Assembly (NCBI RefSeq): GCF_900197595.1
Contig: NZ_FZLO01000006.1
Span: 1 to 64,000, forward strand
Source of the DNA: Scatolibacter rhodanostii
Lineage (GTDB): Bacteria; Bacillota; Clostridia; Oscillospirales; Acutalibacteraceae
Length of the DNA stretch: 64,000 bases
Direction of reading: 5' to 3'
The notes under the pieces: generated by a model
Seen by the model: the letters and a program-made list of their open reading frames with translations, nothing else
Told to the model about the DNA's origin: nothing
The model's database searches: none
Translations under genes and position numbers: made by a program
In this document: positions 51,986 to 59,770 of the stretch, one piece after another
Position numbering within the stretch: position 1 is the first letter of the stretch
Layout: each line of letters starts with the position of its first letter

Positions 51986-53320
51986 ATGAAAAAAATTGTT
52001 TTAATTGGAGCAAACCATGCCGGTACTGCGGCTGCTAATACGATTCTAGACCAATATCCCGACTATAAACTAAAAATATTTGACCGCAACTCCAATATCA
52101 GCTATCTTGGCTGCGGAACTGCTCTTTGGATTGGCAAGCAAATTCACAGCACAGAGGGACTTTTTTATTCTTCTCCTGAAGCCTTGAGGGCAAAAGGAGC
52201 TGATATCTTGGCCGAAACGGAAGTTAAGAATATCGACTTTGCAGGCAAAACAGTTAAAGCTCTAACCAAAAGCGGAGAAGAAATTACAGAGAGCTATGAT
52301 AAACTTATTATTGCCAGTGGTTCTGTTCCCATTCACCCTAGAATTCCAGGAATCGACCTTGAAAATGTTCGCCATGTAAAACTCTTTCAAGACGGTCAGG
52401 CCATTAACGAAGCTTTGGAATCAGACGACGTGAAAAATGTTATTGTCGTGGGTGCCGGCTATATCGGTGTTGAAATTGCTGAGGCTGCCCAACGCCGCGG
52501 TAAAAATACATTTTTATTTGAATCCGCTGACACAAGCCTTTCTAGCTATTATGACCCTTGGTTCACCAAAGATATGGACGAAAACTTGCAAGATCATGGT
52601 GTAAAACTTCGTTTTGGAGAAACCATTACAGAAATTTGCGGTGATGGCAAGGTTGAATCTGTTAAAACAACAAAGGGTGAATATCCGGCTGATTTAGTTC
52701 TTTTGGCAATCGGTTTTGTTCCTAACACCTCTCTTATTGGAGATTCACTGGAGAAATTCAGAAATGGTGCTATTTTGGTTGACAAACATCAGCAGACGAG
52801 TGACCCTGATGTGTATGCCATCGGCGACTCTGCCACCGTATGGAACAATGCAACCGGCAAACAGGATTACATCGCTCTTGCTACCAATGCTGTTAGAAGC
52901 GGCATTGTTGCTGCCCACAACGCTTGTGGCACAGCTTTGGAATCCTCTGGCGTACAAGGCTCAAACGGTATCAGTATTTATGGTTTGAACATGGTTTCAA
53001 CCGGGCTAAATCTGGCCGCTGCTAAAAAAGCTGGGTTTGACCCGCTATATACAGAATATGAAGATCTACAAAAACCTGGTTTTATTGAGAACAACAACTA
53101 CAAGGTAAAAATTCGTATTGTCTATGACAAAGAAACACGCCGCGTTTTAGGCGCTCAAATGGAATCTTACCAAGATATTTCCATGGGAATCCACATGTTC
53201 TCGCTTGCCATTGAACAGCAGCTCACCATTGACAAGTTAGCACTTTTAGATATCTTCTTCCTTCCCCACTTTAATCAGCCTTATAACTACATTACCATGG
53301 CTGCACTGAATGCAAAATAA
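51986..53320 (+). CDS. NADH oxidase/CoA-disulfide reductase-type flavoprotein
   Basis: 444 residues of the peroxidase-disulfide reductase family. FAD-binding GANHAGTAAANTIL at the N-terminus, the redox-active single Cys in ISYLGCGTALWIG near residue 42, the NADH loop VGAGYIGVEIAEAAQRRG near 155 and the second FAD motif VYAIGDSATV near 273, with the dimerisation domain at the end (LLDIFFLPHFNQPYN). Such enzymes reduce O2 to water, CoA disulfide or polysulfide. In an anaerobe, oxygen removal is likely. Two promoters precede it and a terminator follows. Confidence 0.9.
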   Translation: MKKIVLIGANHAGTAAANTILDQYPDYKLKIFDRNSNISYLGCGTALWIGKQIHSTEGLFYSSPEALRAKGADILAETEVKNIDFAGKTVKALTKSGEEITESYDKLIIASGSVPIHPRIPGIDLENVRHVKLFQDGQAINEALESDDVKNVIVVGAGYIGVEIAEAAQRRGKNTFLFESADTSLSSYYDPWFTKDMDENLQDHGVKLRFGETITEICGDGKVESVKTTKGEYPADLVLLAIGFVPNTSLIGDSLEKFRNGAILVDKHQQTSDPDVYAIGDSATVWNNATGKQDYIALATNAVRSGIVAAHNACGTALESSGVQGSNGISIYGLNMVSTGLNLAAAKKAGFDPLYTEYEDLQKPGFIENNNYKVKIRIVYDKETRRVLGAQMESYQDISMGIHMFSLAIEQQLTIDKLALLDIFFLPHFNQPYNYITMAALNAK

Positions 53321-53337
53321 AATTTAATTTTTTTACC

Positions 53338-53375
53338 AAAGAGATAAAACGGCTTATGTTTTATCTCTTTTTTTC
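53338..53375 (+). terminator. Terminator of the NADH oxidase gene
   Basis: AAAGAGATAAAAC pairs with GTTTTATCTCTTT around a GGCTTAT loop; TTTT follows. Confidence 0.9.
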
Positions 53376-53505
53376 ATATAGATATCTTTCATATTTATTT
53401 TTAGAACCACAAAACTACCTATTCTCCTGTGTTTTTTACCGTCGCTGCATATACGCCTTTGTGTTATTGGCTCTGCTATACATTGAAGTATACTTTTTTG
53501 TCCCA

Positions 53506-53534
53506 TTGAAAATTTCTCCTTTTTCTGTTATCCT
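53506..53534 (+). promoter_or_regulatory. Promoter of the M50-like gene
   Basis: TTGAAA (53506-53511), 17-base spacer, TATCCT (53529-53534), about 35 bases before the start codon. Confidence 0.6.
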
Positions 53535-53568
53535 ATTTATTAATTATGGATAAATCGGAGTGATTTTT

Positions 53569-54561
53569 TTGGATACTGGAGAAATGATTTTCTACGTCAT
53601 TTGTTGCGTGGTTGCTTATGTATTGACTGTTCCTTTTCATGAAGCCGGACATTTACTTTGCGGTTTGCTTACTGGTTATCGTTTTAGTTCCTTTCGTATT
53701 TTTAGCTGGGTTTGGACGTATCAAGACGGAAAAATCCATTTTCAAAAATCCCCTACCGCTTCTTTTATCGGCGGTCAATGCTTGATGGTGCCTCCTGAAA
53801 ATGAAAAAGAGTTTAAGTTTGTCCTCTACAATCTTGGTGGTGTTTTAATAAATTTTCTTTTGTCTGCCATCTCCCTTTTTGTTTTAATGGTTCGACCTAA
53901 GGATATCTGGAACATGCCTTTTCTTTCTTTACTTGTCATGAATTTGGTGGTTGGACTAATGAATATCATTCCGTTTACCATCAATGATGGACGCAATATT
54001 TTAAAAGCTTTGCAGTCTAAACGAGCCAAGCACGGTATGTACATACTTTTAAAAGTAAACGCAGAAATGGCAGAAGGCAAGCGTTTAAGAGATTATAATG
54101 AAACTGATTTTACTCTATGCGATGATGATGACTTTACAAACGATTTTGTTTACAGCTTGGCTGTTTATGCTGCCGGGCGATTCGAAGATTTAGGCGAACA
54201 TGATAAAATGATTAAAATTTATGATCGTCTTGATTTAAAAAAGCTACCTGCCTTTTATGCCAACGCCGTGCGGGCTGATTATCTGTACTATTACATTATT
54301 CACAACCCTGATTATGAAAAAGCAAAAGAACTTTATCAAACCAAAAAGTTTTCTAAGTTTCTCAAAATGCCCCTTCCCAGTATTTTTCGCACCCAACTGG
54401 CTTATGACTATTTTGTATTAGGCGAGAAAGAAAAAGCCAGAGACAATCTTCCCAAACTAGAAGAACTTGTGAAGAATACTCCATCAAAAGGCACCCAGCT
54501 TTTAGAACAGGATGCTTTGGATTTTTTAAAACAAAAAATAACGGCGGCAGAGCTTGCATGA
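53569..54561 (+). CDS. M50-like membrane metalloprotease with helical C-terminal domain
   Basis: 330 residues; TTG 53569 fits GGAG (53556-53559) better than the overlapping GTG 53560. HEAGH in the first membrane segment (about residue 24) is the zinc-binding HExxH of site-2 proteases, and the second zinc motif is seen as NIIPFTINDGRNILKAL near 138. Membrane segments lie at about 5-28, 85-108 and 118-138. The C-terminal half (about 160-330) is soluble and helical with TPR-like spacing (ARDNLPKLEELVKN). No PDZ domain. Such M50-like proteins with TPR-type tails are common in clostridia; substrate unknown. Confidence 0.8.
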   Translation: MDTGEMIFYVICCVVAYVLTVPFHEAGHLLCGLLTGYRFSSFRIFSWVWTYQDGKIHFQKSPTASFIGGQCLMVPPENEKEFKFVLYNLGGVLINFLLSAISLFVLMVRPKDIWNMPFLSLLVMNLVVGLMNIIPFTINDGRNILKALQSKRAKHGMYILLKVNAEMAEGKRLRDYNETDFTLCDDDDFTNDFVYSLAVYAAGRFEDLGEHDKMIKIYDRLDLKKLPAFYANAVRADYLYYYIIHNPDYEKAKELYQTKKFSKFLKMPLPSIFRTQLAYDYFVLGEKEKARDNLPKLEELVKNTPSKGTQLLEQDALDFLKQKITAAELA

Positions 54562-54629
54562 TTTATTGAATACTACGAACCCGCCAACTATTGACTACAA
54601 ATCAGATTAACTGAATAAAGGAGTTCTCT

Positions 54630-56141
54630 ATGAATTATCTATCTCTTAAAAGCGGAACCGATATTCGCGGTGTTGCTAGTGAAGGTGTGAACGGACAAGA
54701 AATTAATCTTACGGACGATGTAATCGAGAACATTGCCGCAGGATTTCTACTTTGGTGCGAAAATCATCTTGAAAAACCGGCCTCTGAATTAAAGATCGCT
54801 GTCGGTCATGATTCCCGTATTTCTGCCGACCGTATCTACGCTGCCTTAGAGCGTGTTTTTTTGCGTCATGGCTGTCATGTACTGAACTGTGGCCTTGCCT
54901 CTACCCCCTCTATGTTTATGGCTATTTTGGAGATTCCCTGTGACTGTTCGGTTGAAATTACAGCTAGTCACCACCCTTTTAACCGTAATGGACTAAAGTT
55001 TTTCTCTGGGAAAAATGGTGGCCTTGAAAGCACAGATATCAGCGAAATCTTGAGCTATGTACAAGAGACAAAAGCTCCTGTGTTGTCAAATAGCGGTAAA
55101 GTAGAACCCTGCTCTTTTATGAAGCGATATGCCGAAATTCTACGGACAAAAATTAAGCACGAAGTATCCTCTGATAATTACGAAAAGCCACTAGATGGTT
55201 TTCATATTGTTGTTGATGCAGGGAACGGTGCCGGCGGATTTTACGCTTCTGATGTTCTAGAACCGCTTGGTGCAAACATTGACGGTAGTTGTTTTCTAGA
55301 GCCAGACGGCATGTTTCCCAATCATGTGCCAAATCCGGAAAACGCTGAAGCGATGAAAGCAATTTCTTCTGCTGTTTTAAAATCAAAAGCAGATTTAGGG
55401 GTTATCTTTGACACCGACGTAGACCGTGGTGCAGCTGTTGACGCAAACGGAACTGAAATTAGCCGCAACCGGCTGGTGGCTCTAGCCGCCGCTATTGCTC
55501 TTGAAAATGTACCGGGCGGCACAATTGTAACAGATTCGATTACCTCTGATGGTTTAAAAATCTTTATTGAACAAGAGCTAGGTGGTATTCATCATCGTTT
55601 TAAACGGGGCTATAAAAATGTTATCAATGAAGCTCTCCGCTTAAATAAAGCTGGGCAAGAATGTCCTCTGGCCATTGAAACCAGCGGTCATGCGGCTATG
55701 CGTGAAAATTATTTCTTAGATGACGGTGCTTATCTTGTCACTAAAATTATTATTAAAATGGCACAGTTGAAAAAAGAGGGAAAAACAATTGATAACCTGT
55801 TAACCCATTTAGAAGAAGCTGTCGAAGAAAAAGAGATTCGTCTCTCTATTTTGACTGAAGATTTCAAGTCAATTGGTGAAAAAGTTATTGCGGATTTGGA
55901 GAACTATGCAAAACAGCAGTCCTGGTTTATTGCCCCTGACAGCCGAGAGGGGATTCGCATTTCATTTGATAAAGAAAATGGTGACGGCTGGTTTTTGCTT
56001 CGCTTGAGCGTGCATGACCCCATTATGCCGCTGAATATTGAAAGCAATCAAGTGGGAGGTACCTCTCTCATTCTTTCTCATCTAGCTGATTTCCTCAAAG
56101 ATTATTCGGATTGCTTAGATATTTCAGTTTTATCAAAATAG
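54630..56141 (+). CDS. Phosphomannomutase/phosphoglucomutase family enzyme
   Basis: 503 residues of the alpha-D-phosphohexomutase superfamily. The phosphoserine loop is TASHHPFNRNGLKFF near residue 112, the metal loop DTDVDRGAAVD near 265, the sugar-binding loop ETSGHAAMREN near 350 and the phosphate-binding domain with REGIRISF near 440. It interconverts hexose 1- and 6-phosphates for cell wall and sugar nucleotide synthesis. Metal and Ser motifs are intact. Single gene, AAAGGAG upstream. Confidence 0.92.
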   Translation: MNYLSLKSGTDIRGVASEGVNGQEINLTDDVIENIAAGFLLWCENHLEKPASELKIAVGHDSRISADRIYAALERVFLRHGCHVLNCGLASTPSMFMAILEIPCDCSVEITASHHPFNRNGLKFFSGKNGGLESTDISEILSYVQETKAPVLSNSGKVEPCSFMKRYAEILRTKIKHEVSSDNYEKPLDGFHIVVDAGNGAGGFYASDVLEPLGANIDGSCFLEPDGMFPNHVPNPENAEAMKAISSAVLKSKADLGVIFDTDVDRGAAVDANGTEISRNRLVALAAAIALENVPGGTIVTDSITSDGLKIFIEQELGGIHHRFKRGYKNVINEALRLNKAGQECPLAIETSGHAAMRENYFLDDGAYLVTKIIIKMAQLKKEGKTIDNLLTHLEEAVEEKEIRLSILTEDFKSIGEKVIADLENYAKQQSWFIAPDSREGIRISFDKENGDGWFLLRLSVHDPIMPLNIESNQVGGTSLILSHLADFLKDYSDCLDISVLSK

Positions 56142-56248
56142 TGGATTGCAACCGTATTTTATGCTTTCTATTATCCGCTAGGCCAATTCATGTTCATTGA
56201 TCACACTTAAATTGTAACTTAATTCTGAGGAAAGGAGATTATACCAAA

Positions 56249-56284
56249 ATGAAAAAAACTAAATGGAGGACTTCTTGTCTTTAG
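56249..56284 (+). CDS. Leader peptide of 11 residues (MKKTKWRTSCL)
   Basis: ATG 56249 has AAAGGAG at 56231-56237 and the frame ends at TAG 56282-56284, 22 bases before the GNAT start. Codons 6-8 overlap one arm of a 7-bp hairpin, and the stop codon sits at the other arm. Such a layout is known from leader peptides of inducible resistance genes. It may instead be a chance short frame; the coincidence with the hairpins argues against that. Confidence 0.55.
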   Translation: MKKTKWRTSCL

Positions 56285-56309
56285 TCCTCAGAAATGTGAG
56301 GAAAGTATG
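56266..56309 (+). promoter_or_regulatory. Two mutually exclusive hairpins, candidate translational attenuator
   Basis: Hairpin A: GAGGACT (56266-56272) with AGTCCTC (56283-56289). Hairpin B: CCTCA (56286-56290) with TGAGG (56297-56301), which contains the Shine-Dalgarno site of the GNAT gene (start 56307). Both need the same CCTC, so a ribosome on the leader would decide which forms. CCTCA can also pair with a further TGAGG at 56226-56230. Confidence 0.6.
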
Positions 56310-56837
56310 TTTTACACACCACTGACAACCGACCGACTTATCTTAAAAAACATAAGCGAAGATGACAACACCTTCATGCTTGAACAATTTTCCAATGATG
56401 ACGTGAACCGCTTTTTGTATGATGCAGAGCCCTTGAGTACATTAGAGCAGACAAATGAAATCATCAATTTCTATTTGCAGCCAGAACCAAGAATCCAACA
56501 CAGATGGATTCTTATCTTAAAAGAAACTGGTGAAAAAATCGGTACTTGTGGTTTTCATTGTTGGGATAAAGAAACCCATTCTGTTGATATCGGCTATGAC
56601 CTGCAAAAAGCCTATTGGAATCAGGGTTTTATGACAGAAGCGCTGCGTGCTATCATTGACTTTGCTGTCCAAAAGATGAAAATTCAACACATCCACGCCC
56701 ATATCTATGTGAAAAATGAAGCTTCTCTTGCCATTGCCAAAAAACTTGGCTTTACTTTTCAAGGTGCTACTGAAATAGAGAACTTTAGAGGGGACGACTA
56801 TCTCCATCATATTTATACATTGGATACTTCTGAGTAA
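56307..56837 (+). CDS. RimJ/RimL-type GNAT acetyltransferase
   Basis: 176 residues. TDRLILKNISEDDNTFM is the usual RimJ-type start; the acetyl-CoA loop is AYWNQGFMTEALRAIIDFAV near residue 108 (Q-x-x-G-x-x-T/A), and NEASLAIAKKLGFTFQGATE closes the fold. Members acetylate ribosomal proteins' N-termini, aminoglycosides or other small amines. The leader peptide and hairpins directly upstream suggest inducible translation, as for antibiotic-resistance genes. The actual substrate is unknown. Confidence 0.85.
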   Translation: MFYTPLTTDRLILKNISEDDNTFMLEQFSNDDVNRFLYDAEPLSTLEQTNEIINFYLQPEPRIQHRWILILKETGEKIGTCGFHCWDKETHSVDIGYDLQKAYWNQGFMTEALRAIIDFAVQKMKIQHIHAHIYVKNEASLAIAKKLGFTFQGATEIENFRGDDYLHHIYTLDTSE

Positions 56838-56907
56838 AAACCTCTGTTTTGATATTTGATTGAGATTGTTCAAAAACAGCGTCAAGAAAATAATGCTATA
56901 AATACAC

Positions 56908-56936
56908 AAAACCCCACCAAATTCTGGTGGGGTTTT
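56908..56936. terminator. Bidirectional terminator between convergent GNAT genes
   Basis: AAAACCCCACCA (56908-56919) pairs perfectly with TGGTGGGGTTTT (56925-56936), AATTC loop. Confidence 0.92.
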
Positions 56937-57026
56937 GCAATTAAAATATCTTATTACGTGCTTTACTGCCTTTAAAAAGCAATAATCTATAGTGGTAAAA
57001 TTTCCTATCTCTCACAACTAAACTCT

Positions 57027-57626
57027 TCAACGTGCCATTCTTTTCAACATTTCAAGGTCATTGACAGAGAGAACATCCTCCAAAATTGGTATAGCGTCTT
57101 GATATTCATTCTTATAATGAGAAAAGGTCTGCGTTTTCAGCATATGAAAGCCAAAACGGGAATACAGTAAAACTGCTTTATAGCTCCACGTTTGGGTATG
57201 CAGATAAACAGGAAATAAATTTTCTTTTTCGAATATAGTCATGACTTTCTCTATCAACACTTTGGCTAAACCTTTTCTTTGAAAATCAGGGTGAACCGCC
57301 AGCCAATGCAGAGAGCCTACCCTATTCTCATCTTTGTTGTCAAACCACGCCATGCACGTTCCTGCATATTGCTCTTCCTCATTGAGTATAAATAGACACC
57401 GCTCCGCCAACAGTTTCATCTGTGATGAATAATGAGAAATAAAGTAGTCGTAGGCTTCCTTTTCTGTTTCAAATTCACCCACTGCCGTCACAATCTCAGC
57501 CCAGTGCTTTTCGTCTCCCGGCTCAAATCCTTTAATTCGATATCCCTCTGGAAAGAAATTAGCTAACGCTTGCTTTTGATTTGCTTCCATAATTATATTC
57601 TTATAAGGAATGGTTTTATCAAGCAT
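57027..57626 (-). CDS. GNAT-family acetyltransferase
   Basis: 199 residues, GAGGGAG directly before the start. The core has RVGSLHWLAVHPDFQRKGLA, which includes the acetyl-CoA loop Q-R-K-G-L-A near residue 116, then VLIEKVMTIFEKENLFPVYL and LLYSRFGFHML. The first 35 residues are extra. It is convergent with the previous GNAT and unlike it in sequence, so the two are not a recent duplication. Substrate unknown. Confidence 0.85.
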   Translation of the reverse strand: MLDKTIPYKNIIMEANQKQALANFFPEGYRIKGFEPGDEKHWAEIVTAVGEFETEKEAYDYFISHYSSQMKLLAERCLFILNEEEQYAGTCMAWFDNKDENRVGSLHWLAVHPDFQRKGLAKVLIEKVMTIFEKENLFPVYLHTQTWSYKAVLLYSRFGFHMLKTQTFSHYKNEYQDAIPILEDVLSVNDLEMLKRMAR

Positions 57627-57717
57627 ATTCTCCCTCTCTGCAACTAAAATTTGGTTGTATCATAAAACAATTTCGAAGCAAATATAAAACGGATTTGTAT
57701 GTTCTACCACGCCCAAC

Positions 57718-58890
57718 TTAAATCCGATTCACGCCTGTTTTAACGGCTGCTTCTGCCACTGCCTTGGCCACTTCGGCTGCCACTCTTTTATCCAGTGCAG
57801 AAGGAATGATGTTGTTTTCGTTCAGCTCGTCGTCGCCGATAATGCCTGCAATTGCCTTGGCGGCAGCCAGTTTCATTTCTTCATTGATTTCTTTGGCACG
57901 CACATCTAGTGCACCACGGAAAATACCCGGAAAAGCCAGTACATTGTTAATTTGATTGGGGTAGTCAGAGCGACCTGTTCCCACTACTTTTGCCCCGCCA
58001 GCCTTAGCATCTTCAGGGAAAATTTCAGGTGTTGGGTTGGCACAAGCAAAAATCACTGCGTCTTTTGCCATGGTTTTGACCATTTCTGTTGTCAGACAGC
58101 CGGGTGCGGATACGCCCAAGAATACGTCTGCCCCCACAATAATTTCTGCTAGAGAACCCTTTTTCTTTTCACGGTTTGTTACCTTGGACATTTCTTCTTG
58201 TGCAAAAGTTAGGTTCTCCATGCCTTCATAGATAGCGCCATTTTTATCGCAAAGGGTTACATTTCTGAGCCCTGCTTGCATCATCAGCTTGGTACAAGCG
58301 ATTCCGGCTGAACCGGCCCCATTCACCACTACTGAAACATCTTCTATCTTTTTGCCTACAACTTTTAGAGCATTTAGGATAGAAGCTAGGGTTACCACAG
58401 CCGTTCCATGCTGGTCATCATGGAACACAGGAATATCTAGGCGTTCTTTCAGTTTAGCTTCAATTTCAAAACAACGAGGAGCCGCAATATCTTCAAGGTT
58501 GATTCCGCCAAAAGAACCGGCTAAAAGCTCAACCGTACGAACGATTTCATCGGTGTCTTTACTGCGGATACAAAGTGGGAAAGCATCTACTCCTGCGAAA
58601 GCTTGGAACAAGGCACATTTGCCCTCCATAACAGGCATGCCGGCTTCTGGACCGATATCACCAAGACCTAAAACAGCGGTACCGTCTGTCACAACAGCCA
58701 CAAGATTTCCTCTTCGGGTATAAAGGTATGAATCTTCTACATTCTTGGCAATTTCAAGGCAAGGTGCTGCCACGCCGGGTGTATAGGCTACTGATAAATC
58801 ATCTCGATTGTTCATTGGGCAAGGCGTTGTCACACGGATTTTACCTTTCCACTCTTTGTGCATTTTAATCGCTTCTTCAGAATAATTCAT
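57718..58890 (-). CDS. Malic enzyme (NAD(P)-dependent, short form)
   Basis: 390 residues from ATG 58890 (GGGGGAG upstream; TTG 58896 is also in frame). Conserved parts are SVAYTPGVAAPCLEI near 30, the metal site in GINLEDIAAPRCFEIE near 130 and FHDDQHGTAVVTLA near 155, and the Rossmann loop NGAGSAGIACTKLM near 190. It oxidatively decarboxylates malate to pyruvate. It lacks the phosphotransacetylase domain of long MaeB proteins. A consensus promoter precedes it. Confidence 0.93.
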   Translation of the reverse strand: MNYSEEAIKMHKEWKGKIRVTTPCPMNNRDDLSVAYTPGVAAPCLEIAKNVEDSYLYTRRGNLVAVVTDGTAVLGLGDIGPEAGMPVMEGKCALFQAFAGVDAFPLCIRSKDTDEIVRTVELLAGSFGGINLEDIAAPRCFEIEAKLKERLDIPVFHDDQHGTAVVTLASILNALKVVGKKIEDVSVVVNGAGSAGIACTKLMMQAGLRNVTLCDKNGAIYEGMENLTFAQEEMSKVTNREKKKGSLAEIIVGADVFLGVSAPGCLTTEMVKTMAKDAVIFACANPTPEIFPEDAKAGGAKVVGTGRSDYPNQINNVLAFPGIFRGALDVRAKEINEEMKLAAAKAIAGIIGDDELNENNIIPSALDKRVAAEVAKAVAEAAVKTGVNRI

Positions 58891-58934
58891 GCTCAATTCT
58901 CCCCCTGTTTTTTGTTACCTATATTGTTGTCCTT

Positions 58935-58963
58935 ATTGTAATCTTATTTCTCCCTACTGTCAA
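58935..58963 (-). promoter_or_regulatory. Promoter of the malic enzyme gene
   Basis: On the - strand TTGACA (58958-58963), 17-base spacer, TACAAT (58935-58940), 45 bases before the start. Confidence 0.75.
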
Positions 58964-59002
58964 AGCAAAATGATGAAAAAATCTGCTTTTTTATCCTCTT
59001 GC

Positions 59003-59031
59003 TTGCAAGACTAACTTCCCTGTGGTAAAAT
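59003..59031 (+). promoter_or_regulatory. Promoter of the HAD-exonuclease operon
   Basis: TTGCAA (59003-59008), 17-base spacer, TAAAAT (59026-59031), 50 bases before the start codon. Confidence 0.6.
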
Positions 59032-59080
59032 TAATCTAAATATAATTTTAAAATCCCATAGAGACGGAAAGGTTTGTTTC

Positions 59081-59770
59081 ATGATGTATAAAGCTTGTAT
59101 TTTTGATATGGACGGTACCATTATCAACACTCTTGATTCTCTTGCTTATTTTGGGAATCAAGCACTCGCTGTGATGAATCTGCCACCGGTTGAAACTGAA
59201 CTTTATAAAAAAATGGTCGGAAACGGTGTTGACAAACTGATTGAGCGAATTTTGATTCATTCAGGCGCTGAAAACACCCCTGAAAATCATAAAACTCTGC
59301 TAAAAGAATACAGTAAACTTTACGAGTCTGACCCTTTTCATCTCGTGACAGCCTATGACGGTATGAACGAGCTTTTACACGCTTTAAAAGAAGAAGGCTT
59401 TCTTTTGGCTGTACTCTCCAACAAGCCTCATGATATGGCTGTTTTTATTGCCGAAAAATATTTTCCTAATCTATTTGATATTGTCGAAGGGCAAAAAGAA
59501 TCTGTTCCTGCTAAACCCGACCCAACCGCTCTTTCCTCTATTATAGAACGTTTAGCTATCGCCAAAGAAAATGTATTATATTGCGGTGACAGCGATGTTG
59601 ATATGCAAACTGCTCGAAATACAGGGGTAGACGGTGCCGGCGTTCTCTGGGGTTTTAGAGATCAGAACGAACTCGTATCAAACGGTGCCACTTTTCTCGC
59701 CCATAAGCCGAATGACTTATATTCTATACTAAGAAAAGAGAAAGAGTCTTTTTCCATGAGGGTTCTATGA
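59081..59770 (+). CDS. HAD-family phosphatase (phosphoglycolate phosphatase-like)
   Basis: 229 residues. HAD motifs are complete: motif I FDMDGTIINT near residue 8-17, motif II VLSNKPHDMA near 110, the Lys in AKPDPTA near 145 and motif IV GDSDVDMQTARNTG near 169. The helical cap (about 20-85) is of the Gph/PpaX type. It dephosphorylates small phosphates such as phosphoglycolate. The stop overlaps the next ATG by 4 bases (ATGA), so it is coupled to the exonuclease-PgeF fusion. Confidence 0.88.
   Translation: MMYKACIFDMDGTIINTLDSLAYFGNQALAVMNLPPVETELYKKMVGNGVDKLIERILIHSGAENTPENHKTLLKEYSKLYESDPFHLVTAYDGMNELLHALKEEGFLLAVLSNKPHDMAVFIAEKYFPNLFDIVEGQKESVPAKPDPTALSSIIERLAIAKENVLYCGDSDVDMQTARNTGVDGAGVLWGFRDQNELVSNGATFLAHKPNDLYSILRKEKESFSMRVL

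Noticed and set aside
53356-53553. 65-codon hydrophobic frame between the NADH oxidase and M50-like genes
   Set aside because: It begins inside a terminator and has no Shine-Dalgarno site; its sequence is what AT-rich DNA gives by chance.
58289-58723. 144-codon open frame on the + strand inside the malic enzyme gene
   Set aside because: Antisense shadow of a well-defined enzyme gene.
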